In this document: in pieces, positions 28,026 through 37,349 of the stretch
How the letters are laid out: each line of letters opens with the position of its first letter
How positions within the stretch are numbered: position 1 is the stretch's first letter
Assembly: GCF_003264115.1 (NCBI RefSeq)
Contig: NZ_CP021912.1
Span: forward strand, 1,657,001-1,721,000
Reading direction: 5' to 3'
DNA length: 64,000 bases
From: Erythrobacter sp. KY5
GTDB taxonomy: Bacteria; Pseudomonadota; Alphaproteobacteria; Sphingomonadales; Sphingomonadaceae
Notes under the pieces: generated by a model
The model's database searches: none
The model's input: the letters and a program-made list of their open reading frames with translations, nothing else
Told to the model about the DNA's origin: nothing
Program-made: the position numbers and the translations under genes

Positions 28026-29093
28026 ATGACCGCTTTCTGGACCGAACCCGACTTTGACGACCACGAGATGGTGCATGTCGTGCGCGATCGCGCATCGGGA
28101 CTGATGGCGATTATCGCGGTCCATTCCTCGCATCTTGGCCCCGGCGCTGGCGGTACGCGCTTCTGGCACTATCCCGATCCCAAGGACGGCCTTCGCGATG
28201 CGCTGCGCCTGTCGCGCGGGATGAGCTACAAGAACGCGATGGCCGGCCTTGCGCTGGGCGGCGGCAAGGCTGTGATCCTCGCTGACGAGGCGCGCACGAA
28301 GACGCCCGAGCTGCTCGCCGCATTCGGTGACGCGGTCGAAGGGCTGGGCGGACGCTATGTCACGGCAGAAGACGTGGGCATTTCCGAGGCTGACATGGTG
28401 GCCGTGTCCAAGCGCACGCAGCATGTGAGCGGCCTTCCCGTAACGGGCGAGGGCAGCGCTGGCGGCGATCCCGGTCCGTTCACCGCTTACGGCATCTATC
28501 TCGGCATCAAGGCGGCTGCCCGGCACAAGCTCGGCACCGACAGCATGGACGGCGTGCATGTCGCGGTGCAGGGCACGGGCAGCGTCGGCGGCGGCGTGGC
28601 GCGCCTGCTGGCGAAGGACGGCGCGCGATTGACGCTGGCAGACATTGACGCGGACGGCGTCAAGGCGCTGGCTGACGAACTGGGCGCGGCGGTGGTCGCT
28701 CCCGATGCGATCATGACGACGCCATGCGACGTGTTCAGCCCCAATGCTCTGGGCGCGATCCTTGACGATGAAAGCATCGACAAGCTCGATACCAAGATCG
28801 TTGCAGGCGGCGCGAACAACCAGCTTGCCCGCGCACGCCACGGTCAGGCCGTGTTCGAGCGCGGCATCCTTTATGCTCCCGATTACGTCATCAACGCAGG
28901 CGGCATTATCTCTGTCGGCACCGAATATGCTGCGCGCCGTGATGGACGCCATGCAAGCCGCGACGAAGTGAACGCGCTGATTGAGAAAATCCCTGCGCGT
29001 CTCGGTGAAGTCTGGCACAAGAGCGATGCCGACAACACATCGCCCGACGTGGTTGCCGACCGCATGGCGCAGGAACTGATCGGGCGCGCCTGA
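28026..29093 (+). CDS. Leu/Glu/Phe/Val-type amino-acid dehydrogenase
   Basis: NAD(P)-dependent oxidative deaminase of the leucine/valine/phenylalanine dehydrogenase family, 355 residues. It has LGPGAGGTRFW, the catalytic-lysine motif MSYKNAMAGLALGGGKAVI, DVGISEADM, and the Rossmann motif VQGTGSVGGGVARLL. Leucine dehydrogenase is the nearest description, feeding branched-chain amino-acid turnover; exact specificity is open. The start is the ATG at 28026, 60 nt after tRNA-His; the upstream open frame overlaps the tRNA and is not coding. Confidence 0.9.
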   Translation: MTAFWTEPDFDDHEMVHVVRDRASGLMAIIAVHSSHLGPGAGGTRFWHYPDPKDGLRDALRLSRGMSYKNAMAGLALGGGKAVILADEARTKTPELLAAFGDAVEGLGGRYVTAEDVGISEADMVAVSKRTQHVSGLPVTGEGSAGGDPGPFTAYGIYLGIKAAARHKLGTDSMDGVHVAVQGTGSVGGGVARLLAKDGARLTLADIDADGVKALADELGAAVVAPDAIMTTPCDVFSPNALGAILDDESIDKLDTKIVAGGANNQLARARHGQAVFERGILYAPDYVINAGGIISVGTEYAARRDGRHASRDEVNALIEKIPARLGEVWHKSDADNTSPDVVADRMAQELIGRA

Positions 29094-29179
29094 TTAACGG
29101 GGTGCAACCCGGTGTTGCAGTCTTTGCGCTCTTGCCCGGTGAGCCATTGGCTCTAATAGTACGCGCAAGGGAATAACCG

Positions 29180-29941
29180 GTGCATATATACGCCAATCCA
29201 AAGCGCTTTTTGTCGCTCGCCAAATGGCTCACCCCGCTTCTGTTCTGGAGCGGGTTGGTCCTTTCGCTGGGCGCGGTCGCTTGGGGTCTGTTCATGGTGC
29301 CGCCCGACCGCCTGATGGGCGAGAGCGTGCGCATCCTTTTCATTCATGTGCCCGCCGCGTGGCTCGGCATGGGCGGCTGGGCCGGCCTTGCGATTGCGAG
29401 CGGGGCTCTGCTGATCTGGAAACATCCGCTCGCAGGGCTTGCGGCGCGCGCGATCGCGGTGCCGGGTATGGTGTTTTGCGCGATCTGTCTGGCGACCGGT
29501 TCGATCTGGGGGCGCCCGACATGGGGGACCTGGTGGGAATGGGACGGGCGGCTGACCAGCATGCTGGTGCTGCTGTTCCTTTACGGCGGTTATATCGCCT
29601 TGACTCAAGCGTCGGCTCGCGAAGGCGGATCGTACAAGATCCCGGCGATTTTCGGTCTGGTGGGCGCGATTAACGTGCCGATCATCAACCGATCCGTGGT
29701 ATGGTGGAACTCGCTTCACCAGCCACCTTCGATCACTGTCGGGAAGAGCGCGATTGACCCGACCTTTCTGTGGCCGCTGCTGGTGGCGGTGCTGGGTTTC
29801 TCGCTGTTGTTCGGAGGCGTGGTGCTGATGCGGATGCGCGCTCTTATTGCAGAGCAACAGGTGGAAGCGCGCCTGCGCCGCCGCGCGCTTGATGATGATG
29901 CGCCTCGCGCGGCGTCCACTATCGCGGAGCCTGCGGAATGA
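29180..29941 (+). CDS. ccmC: heme exporter protein CcmC
   Basis: Cytochrome c maturation protein that presents heme on the periplasmic face and loads CcmE. It has 253 residues with six membrane helices and the tryptophan-rich heme-handling motif WGTWWEWD, plus flanking histidines (FIHVPAAW and NSLHQPPS). The start is a GTG at 29180. It opens a tightly coupled operon ccmC-D-E-F-G-H-I with ATGA-type overlaps. The C-terminal tail (about 220-253) is charged and variable. Confidence 0.96.
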   Translation: MHIYANPKRFLSLAKWLTPLLFWSGLVLSLGAVAWGLFMVPPDRLMGESVRILFIHVPAAWLGMGGWAGLAIASGALLIWKHPLAGLAARAIAVPGMVFCAICLATGSIWGRPTWGTWWEWDGRLTSMLVLLFLYGGYIALTQASAREGGSYKIPAIFGLVGAINVPIINRSVVWWNSLHQPPSITVGKSAIDPTFLWPLLVAVLGFSLLFGGVVLMRMRALIAEQQVEARLRRRALDDDAPRAASTIAEPAE

Positions 29942-30078
29942 GAGAGGCGCTCGACCACTGGCCCTATGTCATCGGGGCATATGCCGTTGGCGCGGTAGCG
30001 CTGGGATTGCTGATCGCGTGGAGCTACACCACCATGCGCCGTGCAGAGAAACGTCGTGAGGACATGAGGCGCAAATGA
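29938..30078 (+). CDS. ccmD: heme exporter protein CcmD
   Basis: Forty-six residues, starting MREALDHWPYVIGAYAVGA, with one membrane helix and a basic C-terminus (RRAEKRREDMRRK). This is the standard size and layout of CcmD, which releases holo-CcmE from CcmABC. It overlaps ccmC and ccmE by ATGA at both ends. Confidence 0.93.
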   Translation: MREALDHWPYVIGAYAVGAVALGLLIAWSYTTMRRAEKRREDMRRK

Positions 30079-30545
30079 AAGCCAAACATCAACGCATGAC
30101 CCTTGTGGTGCTTGCCATCGTCGCGATCATCGGCGCTGGCCTGATTGCGACATGGGCGCTGCGCAGCCAGGCGAACTATTTCTACCTGCCCGAGCAGATG
30201 GCCGCAGAGCCGCCCGCCGTGGGACAGGCCGTCCGTTTGGGAGGCATGGTTCAGGAAGGCTCGATCGAGACGCAGGCTGACGGGATCACCGTCAACTTCG
30301 TTGTGACCGGCAATGGCGACAGCACGATCCCGGTGACCTATTCGGGCATTCTGCCAGACCTGTTCGTCGAAAATTCCGGCGTCGTGGCAGAGGGCAGCCT
30401 TCAGGCTGATGGCACGTTCCTTGCGACGAACCTGCTTGCCAAGCACGATGAGAATTATGTGCCGCGCGAGCTTGAAGGGCTCGAGGGGCATCAGGCCGAT
30501 GAATATGCGGAAACCGTCGCGCAGACCACGCGAGGGATCGAGTAA
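30075..30545 (+). CDS. ccmE: heme chaperone CcmE
   Basis: Periplasmic heme shuttle, 156 residues: an N-terminal membrane anchor (about 8-28), an OB-fold, and the heme-attachment histidine in LLAKHDENYVP (near 123-133). A flexible acidic tail follows. It passes heme from CcmC to CcmF, encoded on either side. Confidence 0.96.
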   Translation: MKAKHQRMTLVVLAIVAIIGAGLIATWALRSQANYFYLPEQMAAEPPAVGQAVRLGGMVQEGSIETQADGITVNFVVTGNGDSTIPVTYSGILPDLFVENSGVVAEGSLQADGTFLATNLLAKHDENYVPRELEGLEGHQADEYAETVAQTTRGIE

Positions 30546-30551
30546 GCCCCA

Positions 30552-32567
30552 ATGATTGCAGAACTTGGACTTGTCGCCCTGTGGCTTTCGGCTGCGCTCG
30601 CCGTCTTGCAGATGGCCTCTGGCGCGATGGGCCTTGCGGGCGGGTACAATGCCCGGTTCGCAATCTATGCCCGCCCGGCTGCCGTGGTGCAGGCTTTCCT
30701 TGCGACGCTCGCTTTTTTCCTGCTGCTGTGGGCCTTTGCGATAACCGACCTGTCGATCAAACTGGTCGCCACCAATTCGCACTCAGCCAAGCCCTTTATC
30801 TACAAGCTTACCGGCACCTGGGGAAACCACGAGGGCTCGATGCTCCTTTGGGTCGCGGTGCTTGCGCTGTCGGGCGGATTGCTTGCCGGGCTTGAGCGGC
30901 GTTTGCCCGAAAAGACGATGAGCGCGACGCTCGGCGTGCAGGGTTTTGTAGCGCTTGGTTTCTACGCGTTTCTGCTCTTGTCCTCGAACCCGTTTGAGCG
31001 GCTTCCGGTCCCTGCGCTCGAAGGGTCGGGGCTCAACCCGCTGCTTCAGGATATCGGCCTCGCGATCCATCCGCCGACACTCTATGTCGGTTATGTCGGG
31101 CTTTCGGTCGCCTTCAGCCTGTGCATGGGCGCGCTCATCACCAAGCAGGTGACGCCCGATTTCGCCAAGGTCATGCGCCCGTGGGTGCTGGCGGCGTGGG
31201 TCTTCCTGACTTTCGGGATTACGGCGGGTTCTTACTGGGCCTATTACGAGCTTGGCTGGGGCGGCTGGTGGTTCTGGGACCCGGTGGAGAATGCCTCGCT
31301 CATGCCGTGGCTTGCCGCGACCGCGCTCTTGCATTCGGTCAGCGTGCTGGCCGCACGCGATGCGCTGCGCACGTGGACGATCATGCTGGGTGTGCTCGCA
31401 TTCTCGATGTCGATGCTGGGCACGTTCCTTGTGCGCTCTGGCGTCCTCACCAGCGTCCATGCCTTCGCAGTCGATCCTGAGCGCGGTACGTTCATCCTGA
31501 TCCTGCTTGGCCTGTATATCGGCGGCGCGCTCGGTGTTTTTGCCCTGCGTGCAGGCAGCATCGCCGAGGGCAAGCGCTTCTCTTTCACAAGCCGCGAAGG
31601 CGCCTTGGTGTTCAACAACGTCATGCTGTCGGCGATCCTTGCGATCGTGCTTCTGGGCACGCTCTATCCGCTACTGACCGAGGCGTTCGATGTGCGCGTC
31701 AGCGTGGGTCCGCCTTACTTCAACCCGGCCGGTGCGATCTTCGCTATCCCGATGTTCCTGGTCATGGCGGTGGGTCCGTTGCTGCGCTGGAAGGACGACA
31801 AACCGGCGCGCATCCAGTTTGAACTCGCAATGCTCGCTGCCGTGGTCATTGCGGTCTGTGCGCTCGTCGCGATCCTTGGCGATTACAGCATCTTGTCCGT
31901 TCTTGGACTTGCGCTCGCCATCGGGCTTGGCATCGCCGCTTTCCTGCCACTGCGCGGACGCAATCTGCGCCGTGTGCCGACGGCAACATGGGGCATGGTG
32001 ATGGCCCATTTCGGGGTCGCGGTGGCCCTTTTCGGAATGGCCTGCGAAACGGCGTTTACTTCAGAGAAGCTCGCAGCAGTCGCGCCCGGCGGCGTGGAAG
32101 AAGTTGCCGGCTGGACCATCGAGCTTGAAAGCGTCGATCCTGTGGCCGGCCCCAACTGGACCGCTGTCGAGGCCCGCATCTTCGCTTCACGCGATGGAGG
32201 CGAACGGATCGAACTCAACCCGCAGGCGCGCAATTTCTGGTCGCCCCCGCAGGCCACCAGCGAAAGCGCGCTCGTCACCCGCTGGGACGGGCAGCTCTAC
32301 GCCGTGATCGGCGATCAGGCAGGCGTTGATGCCAATGGCAACATGCGCTGGCAGCTGCGCGTCTGGTGGAAGCCGTTCGTGACCTTCATCTGGTATGGCG
32401 GTCTGCTGATCGCGTTCGGAGGCGTGTTGTCGATTGTCGGCCGCATCCGCGTCGACCTCAAGCGCCGCAACGCCAAGGCGCTTGGCGATGCCCGGCGTGA
32501 GGATATGGACGCGCTTACCAGTGGTGACCTGGGCACACGCGGCCCCGTGCCGGAGCCTGCGGAATGA
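30552..32567 (+). CDS. ccmF: cytochrome c heme lyase subunit CcmF
   Basis: Large membrane protein (671 residues, about 15 helices) that ligates heme to apocytochrome c. It has the tryptophan-rich motif WGGWWFWDPVENASLMPWL near residue 236 and conserved heme-ligand histidines (NSHSAKPF, WGNHEGSM, IHPPTLY, LLHSVSV). A periplasmic loop near the C-terminus precedes the last helix. Its stop overlaps ccmG by 4 nt. Confidence 0.96.
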   Translation: MIAELGLVALWLSAALAVLQMASGAMGLAGGYNARFAIYARPAAVVQAFLATLAFFLLLWAFAITDLSIKLVATNSHSAKPFIYKLTGTWGNHEGSMLLWVAVLALSGGLLAGLERRLPEKTMSATLGVQGFVALGFYAFLLLSSNPFERLPVPALEGSGLNPLLQDIGLAIHPPTLYVGYVGLSVAFSLCMGALITKQVTPDFAKVMRPWVLAAWVFLTFGITAGSYWAYYELGWGGWWFWDPVENASLMPWLAATALLHSVSVLAARDALRTWTIMLGVLAFSMSMLGTFLVRSGVLTSVHAFAVDPERGTFILILLGLYIGGALGVFALRAGSIAEGKRFSFTSREGALVFNNVMLSAILAIVLLGTLYPLLTEAFDVRVSVGPPYFNPAGAIFAIPMFLVMAVGPLLRWKDDKPARIQFELAMLAAVVIAVCALVAILGDYSILSVLGLALAIGLGIAAFLPLRGRNLRRVPTATWGMVMAHFGVAVALFGMACETAFTSEKLAAVAPGGVEEVAGWTIELESVDPVAGPNWTAVEARIFASRDGGERIELNPQARNFWSPPQATSESALVTRWDGQLYAVIGDQAGVDANGNMRWQLRVWWKPFVTFIWYGGLLIAFGGVLSIVGRIRVDLKRRNAKALGDARREDMDALTSGDLGTRGPVPEPAE

Positions 32568-33091
32568 ACCGCGCGCTGTACCTCATCCCGCTCGGCCTGT
32601 TCCTGTTCTTCGCAGGGCTGGCTGGGTATATGCTGACCCAGCCCAAAGCAGACCAGATCCCCTCGCAGATGATCGAGCAGCCGCTACCCGAATTCACGCT
32701 CGAGCCTGCGCTCGGCGGGATGCCGGGCGTCAGCCGCGCAGATTTCGTCGGTGGCGAGCCTCGCCTGCTCAACATCTGGGCCAGCTGGTGCTTGCCCTGT
32801 ATTGCAGAGGCCCCTCATCTTGAGCGTCTTCGCGAAGAGGGCGTCGAGATCATCGGCGTCGCGGTGCGCGACCGGCCCGAAGCGGTGGCGGACTTCCTTG
32901 GCCGCTATGGCAATCCATATACCCGCATTGGCGCGGACGAGATCAGCGAATTGATGATCGAGATCGGAGCATCCGGCGTGCCTGAAACCTACGTGATCGA
33001 TGCGCAAGGCAACATCCGGTATCAGCATATCGGTGACGTGCGCGAGGAAACGGTGACGCTGCTTCTCGAAAAGCTGGAGGAGGCGCGCTGA
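32564..33091 (+). CDS. ccmG: thiol:disulfide oxidoreductase CcmG/DsbE
   Basis: Membrane-anchored periplasmic thioredoxin that reduces the CxxCH heme-binding site or CcmH. It has 175 residues, an N-terminal anchor (about 5-25) and active site WASWCLPC near 77-84. The cis-proline is in ASGVPETYVID. It overlaps ccmF (ATGA) and ccmH (1 nt). Confidence 0.95.
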   Translation: MNRALYLIPLGLFLFFAGLAGYMLTQPKADQIPSQMIEQPLPEFTLEPALGGMPGVSRADFVGGEPRLLNIWASWCLPCIAEAPHLERLREEGVEIIGVAVRDRPEAVADFLGRYGNPYTRIGADEISELMIEIGASGVPETYVIDAQGNIRYQHIGDVREETVTLLLEKLEEAR

Positions 33092-33525
33092 TGGCCAACC
33101 TTATGCGAGTTATCTTCGCGGTCCTCGCGCTGATCGCGGTCCCCCTGGCTGCGCAACAGAACATGCCGGCTGCGCCTTACGCCTACACCCAGCTTGAAGA
33201 TCCGGTTCTGGAAGCCGAAGCCACGGCGCTGATGGAGACGCTGCGGTGTCTTAAGTGCCAGTCGCAAAGCATCAATGACAGCGATGCGCCGATGGCAGGC
33301 GACATGCGCCACCAGGTGCGCTCTCGCTTGCTTGCGGGCGAAAGCCCCGATCAGATCCGCAGCTTCCTGACACAGCGATATGGCGATTATGTCAGCTATC
33401 AGCCGCAAGTCAGCTCGACCACCTGGCCGCTTTTTGCGATCCCGCTGGTGCTGCTGGCACTCGTAGGGCTAATCCTGCTGCGGCGCCTCGGCAAAAAGCG
33501 TTCTGATGGTGAGCCAGCGCAATGA
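33091..33525 (+). CDS. ccmH: cytochrome c-type biogenesis protein CcmH (CcmL/CycL type)
   Basis: Apocytochrome thioredox partner, 144 residues: a signal peptide, then the LRCLKCQ (CxxC) motif with QSINDSDAPMAGDMR, a three-helix periplasmic domain ending in YGDYVSYQPQ, and one C-terminal membrane helix with a basic end. It overlaps ccmG by one base and ccmI by four. Confidence 0.95.
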   Translation: MANLMRVIFAVLALIAVPLAAQQNMPAAPYAYTQLEDPVLEAEATALMETLRCLKCQSQSINDSDAPMAGDMRHQVRSRLLAGESPDQIRSFLTQRYGDYVSYQPQVSSTTWPLFAIPLVLLALVGLILLRRLGKKRSDGEPAQ

Positions 33526-34163
33526 TCGGTGCATGGATGGCAATCCTCGCGCTGGCGCTGGTCAGCTTCGCAATCGCTGCCTTCACGCTGCGCCTGCCGA
33601 AAGAAGGCTACGCGGTATTCGGGGCAACGCTGTTATTCGGCCTCGCCGCATATGGAATGCAGGGTTCGCCGGGGCAACCCGGTAGTCCGAAGCAGCCCGA
33701 GACGACGCAGCAGCGATCGGGTGAGGAAATGGTCGAGGCGCGCCGCCAATTATTCGATTCGATGACGCCCAAACCCGATTACCTGATGTTGTCCGATGGT
33801 TTTGCCCGGCGTGGAAAGTTTGCCGAGGCGGCACAGCTGCTCAGGCGCGGGTTAAATGACAACCCGGAGCATTTCGAGGGTTGGCTGGCGCTTGGCATGG
33901 CGCTGACAGGCCATGCGGACGGAATTGTCACGCCGGCGGCCTTCTATGCTTATGGAAAGGCGCGCGCGATCGACCCGGACAATCCGGGCGCGGATTACTT
34001 CCTCGCGGTTTCCTTCCTGCGATCGGGCGAGATCATCGCCGCGAGAGACACCTTCGCGCGCCTGCTTGAAAACACGCCCGAGGATGCACCGTGGCGCGCA
34101 GATACCGAGGCGCAGGTTGCCCGGCTCGACCAGATGATCGCCAACGCGCCGATGCTCCAGTAG
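33522..34163 (+). CDS. ccmI: CcmI-like TPR apocytochrome chaperone
   Basis: 213 residues. Two N-terminal membrane segments (about 4-21 and 30-47) are followed by a periplasmic TPR region: FARRGKFAEAAQLLRRGLNDNPEHFEGWLALGMAL contains clear TPR patterning, and a further repeat lies near DYFLAVSFLRSGEIIAARD. This matches CcmI/CycH, which holds apocytochrome c for CcmF and CcmH, and it closes the operon. It is shorter than classical CcmI (about 400 in Rhodobacter), so it may lack one TPR block. Confidence 0.85.
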   Translation: MIGAWMAILALALVSFAIAAFTLRLPKEGYAVFGATLLFGLAAYGMQGSPGQPGSPKQPETTQQRSGEEMVEARRQLFDSMTPKPDYLMLSDGFARRGKFAEAAQLLRRGLNDNPEHFEGWLALGMALTGHADGIVTPAAFYAYGKARAIDPDNPGADYFLAVSFLRSGEIIAARDTFARLLENTPEDAPWRADTEAQVARLDQMIANAPMLQ

Positions 34164-34279
34164 GGGGCACGGTGCGGGGCGCGATATTGCAGGTGCGAAC
34201 GCGCAGTGCTAAGGGCCGCGACCTTGGCCGAGACGCGGCGTAAACCGCCAACTCGCGCGCAGCAGGATAGCCGCTATTT

Positions 34280-36235
34280 ATGAGCGATAACGCAGCCTCC
34301 ACTTCGACAAGCAATGGCCCAGAGCACCTAGGCGCGCACACAGGCGCACACGCTGGCTCTCACAAGGGCTCGAAAGCTGCGCTTGCCGTGGGCGCGATCG
34401 GCATCGTCTTCGGCGATATCGGCACAAGTCCGCTCTACGCCTTTCGCGAGACTTTCGCTGGTACGGCAAGTGTTGCGATTGACCGGATGCATGTGCTGGG
34501 CGTGGTCAGCCTGATCTTCTGGTCGATGCTGCTGGTAGTGGCGATCCAGTATGTCACGATCCTGATGCGCGCCGATAACAAGGGGCAGGGCGGCTCGCTC
34601 GCTCTCGTCGCGCTGTTGTCGCGCCACATGGGCAAGTCGAAATATGGCTGGCTCGTGGTGCTGCTGGGCGTTTTTGCGACATCGCTTTTCTACGGCGATT
34701 CCATGATTACGCCCGCGATTTCCGTGCTCTCGGCGGTTGAGGGCCTGACTGTGGTCGATGCCGGTCTGCAGCAATATGTGATTCCCATTGCGCTGGGCCT
34801 GCTGGTCTTCCTGTTCATGCTTCAGGCGCGCGGAACGGCGAAGGTCGGCGCGCTGTTTGCGCCGGTGATGATCGTCTGGTTCCTTGTGCTCGCTTTGCTG
34901 GGCGGGTGGCAGATCATCAACAACCCCGATATCCTGTGGGCGCTCAACCCGTATTACGCGGTGATGTTCTTCGTCACCGATGGCTTCGTCGCGTTCCTCG
35001 CGCTGGGCGCGGTGGTGCTCGCGGTGACCGGGTCCGAGGCGCTTTATTCCGACATGGGGCACTTTGGACGCGGGCCGATGCGGCTCTCTTGGTTCGGATT
35101 TGTCATGCCGTGCCTGCTGCTCAACTATTTCGGGCAGGGCGCGATGATCGCAGGGCTCCCGGCAGAGGAAGCGGCTGTCGTCGTGCAGAACCCGTTCTTC
35201 CTGCTGGCAAGCGAGGAATGGCGCCTGCCGCTCGTTTTCCTCGCGACCGTTGCGACCTTCATCGCCAGCCAGGCGGTGATTTCAGGCGCGTTCTCGATTA
35301 CGCATCAGGCAGTCCAGATGGGCTTCATGCCGCGCCTGTCGATCCTCCATACGAGCGAGACCGAAGGCGGGCAGATTTATATCCCGGTGGTGAACTGGGC
35401 GCTGATGGTGGCGGTCATCATCCTCGTGCTGACCTTCCAGAACTCGTCGAACCTCGCCAGCGCTTACGGCATCGCGGTCACGGGCGCTGTCACGATCGAC
35501 ACGCTTCTGATGGGCCTTCTCTTCGTCAGCGTCTGGAAGTGGAAGTGGTGGTACGCCGCGCCTGTCGTGTTGCTGTTCCTGATCGTGGACGGAGCATACT
35601 TTGCAGCCAACCTCACCAAGGTGCCCGATGGCGGCTGGTTCCCGCTTATGGTCGGCTTCATCGCCTTCACGCTGCTCACCACATGGTCGCGCGGGCGCAA
35701 GCTCATGCGCGAACGGATGAGCGAGGTCGCGCTGCCGATGGAGATTTTCGCCAAGTCGGCCAAGAACTCGGCCCTGCGCGTCCCCGGCACCGCGATTTTC
35801 ATGGCGTCGAGCACCGCAGGCGTACCCTCAGCGCTGCTCCACAATATCAAGCACAACAAGGTGCTGCATGAACGCGTCGTCATCCTGACCGTCGATATTC
35901 AGGACGTGCCCTATATCGACCCGTCCGAGCGATGCGAATACACCGACATGGGCGACGGCTTCTATCGCGCGGTTCTGCGATACGGCTTCATGGAGGAAAC
36001 CGACGTGCCCCAGGGCCTCAAGGGCATGGGCATCTATTGCGGCGGCGATTTCGACATGATGCAGACCAGCTTCTTCCTCTCACGCCAGACGCTGCTGGCT
36101 TCTGACAAGCCGGGAATGCCGATCTGGCGCGAGAAAATCTTTGCGTGGATGCTGAGGAACTCGGCGAGCGCGATGGACTTCTTCAAGCTGCCGACCAACC
36201 GGGTGGTGGAACTGGGCAGCCAGGTCGAGATCTGA
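34280..36235 (+). CDS. kup: KUP-family potassium uptake protein
   Basis: Proton-coupled low-affinity K+ symporter, 651 residues, 12 membrane helices and a C-terminal cytoplasmic domain of about 150 residues. The N-terminus has [17 protein letters not shown], the KUP signature, then [12 protein letters not shown] and [20 protein letters not shown] histidine-rich stretch precedes helix 1 ([15 protein letters not shown], about 16-30). The start is the ATG at 34280. Confidence 0.95.
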   Translation: MSDNAASTSTSNGPEHLGAHTGAHAGSHKGSKAALAVGAIGIVFGDIGTSPLYAFRETFAGTASVAIDRMHVLGVVSLIFWSMLLVVAIQYVTILMRADNKGQGGSLALVALLSRHMGKSKYGWLVVLLGVFATSLFYGDSMITPAISVLSAVEGLTVVDAGLQQYVIPIALGLLVFLFMLQARGTAKVGALFAPVMIVWFLVLALLGGWQIINNPDILWALNPYYAVMFFVTDGFVAFLALGAVVLAVTGSEALYSDMGHFGRGPMRLSWFGFVMPCLLLNYFGQGAMIAGLPAEEAAVVVQNPFFLLASEEWRLPLVFLATVATFIASQAVISGAFSITHQAVQMGFMPRLSILHTSETEGGQIYIPVVNWALMVAVIILVLTFQNSSNLASAYGIAVTGAVTIDTLLMGLLFVSVWKWKWWYAAPVVLLFLIVDGAYFAANLTKVPDGGWFPLMVGFIAFTLLTTWSRGRKLMRERMSEVALPMEIFAKSAKNSALRVPGTAIFMASSTAGVPSALLHNIKHNKVLHERVVILTVDIQDVPYIDPSERCEYTDMGDGFYRAVLRYGFMEETDVPQGLKGMGIYCGGDFDMMQTSFFLSRQTLLASDKPGMPIWREKIFAWMLRNSASAMDFFKLPTNRVVELGSQVEI

Positions 36236-36274
36236 CTTCAGAATTCGATAATCCGGATGCGCTAAACCCTTGTC

Positions 36275-36700
36275 ATGGCAGGGGTTGCGAAAAGGATTGG
36301 AATGATCGCGGTTTGGTGCCTTACCTTGCCGCTCTTGGGTTTTTCGCTTTTCGCATTGACCACACTATGGCCGTTGCTCGGGCTCTTTCTCGGACCGTAT
36401 CTCTTCTACATCATTTATTCCGCCGGTGCAGTTCCATGCCTTGTCACGGCCAGCCTGTTCGAGTTTTGGTATCGCCGCATGTCGTTCCGGCGACAGTTGA
36501 TCGTGACTGCTGCGACCGGCGCACTCGCATCGGTTTGCTGGATAGCAATTCTCGCCTCCAGCTCCCTCAGGATGAGCGCAGGATCATTTTATGCGCTGGT
36601 GGCGCTCGGATTCTCGGGCGGGGTGTCGGCACTTGTCATGCCGGTGGTAACCTGGGAGCTGAACGCCAGAGCCATCCTCAAAGCGCGTCTGGCGGAGTAG
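36275..36700 (+). CDS. membrane protein, unknown
   Basis: 141 residues with four hydrophobic segments (about 10-30, 34-60, 74-96, 103-128) and a basic loop FEFWYRRMSFRRQ. No family recognised. The start is the ATG at 36275; MIAVWCL at residue 10 is an alternative. Base composition is a little less GC-rich than neighbouring genes. It converges with yciB with one base between the stops. Confidence 0.6.
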   Translation: MAGVAKRIGMIAVWCLTLPLLGFSLFALTTLWPLLGLFLGPYLFYIIYSAGAVPCLVTASLFEFWYRRMSFRRQLIVTAATGALASVCWIAILASSSLRMSAGSFYALVALGFSGGVSALVMPVVTWELNARAILKARLAE

Positions 36701-36701
36701 C

Positions 36702-37349
36702 TCAAGCCGTCGGCGGTTCGTCCTTGATCGCCTCTTCCTCGCCTTCAAGGCTCAGCCCGTGCTTCATCAGCATCGGCAGCTGGGTGAAGGTGAAAAGGAA
36801 GCTCAGCGGCATGAACACCCAGAATTTCGCCCAGAGCCAGCCTTCAAAGCTCATCTGAGCGCGCAGCACTTCGTTGAGACCTGCGAGCACGAGGAAGAAC
36901 ACCCCCCAGTTGCGTGAAAGCTTGAGCCAGCCTTCGTCCGACAGCCCCTCAAACGCGGCTTCGAGCAGGATTTTGAGCAAAGCGCGGCCCATGAAAAACC
37001 CTGCGAGCAAGGCGACGCCGAATACCGCGTAGATGATCGTGGGCTTCAGCTGCACGAATACCGGATCACCGAAGAAGATTGTGAGCGCGCCGAAGCCGAC
37101 GATCAGCGCGGTCGAGAACCACAGCATCGGCGAGACCTTGCCCAGCCTCCACTTGGAGATAATGAGCGCCGAAATGGCCGCAACCATGAAGGCGCCCGTG
37201 CCGTACATGATGGCGAGAAGCTCACCCGCCGGGTTAGGGTCGGCGGGCGCGTTCCATCGATAGACGCCGAGGAACACCAGCAGCGGCCCATAATCGACCG
37301 CAACGTTGAGCCAGCTTGATCCGGCTTTCTTGGCTTCTTCGCTCGGCAT
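36702..37349 (-). CDS. yciB: inner membrane-spanning protein YciB (septation protein A family)
   Basis: Five-helix inner membrane protein, 215 residues, with the family's VDYGPLLVFLGVY start, the GDPVFVQLKPTIIY segment (compare K-P-T in IspZ/YciB) and the LRAQMSFEGWLWAKFWVFMPL region. YciB is linked to envelope integrity and septation in enterobacteria and Shigella. It is last in the operon dapF-mtaB-ftsY-yciB and overlaps ftsY by one base. Confidence 0.93.
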   Translation of the reverse strand: MPSEEAKKAGSSWLNVAVDYGPLLVFLGVYRWNAPADPNPAGELLAIMYGTGAFMVAAISALIISKWRLGKVSPMLWFSTALIVGFGALTIFFGDPVFVQLKPTIIYAVFGVALLAGFFMGRALLKILLEAAFEGLSDEGWLKLSRNWGVFFLVLAGLNEVLRAQMSFEGWLWAKFWVFMPLSFLFTFTQLPMLMKHGLSLEGEEEAIKDEPPTA

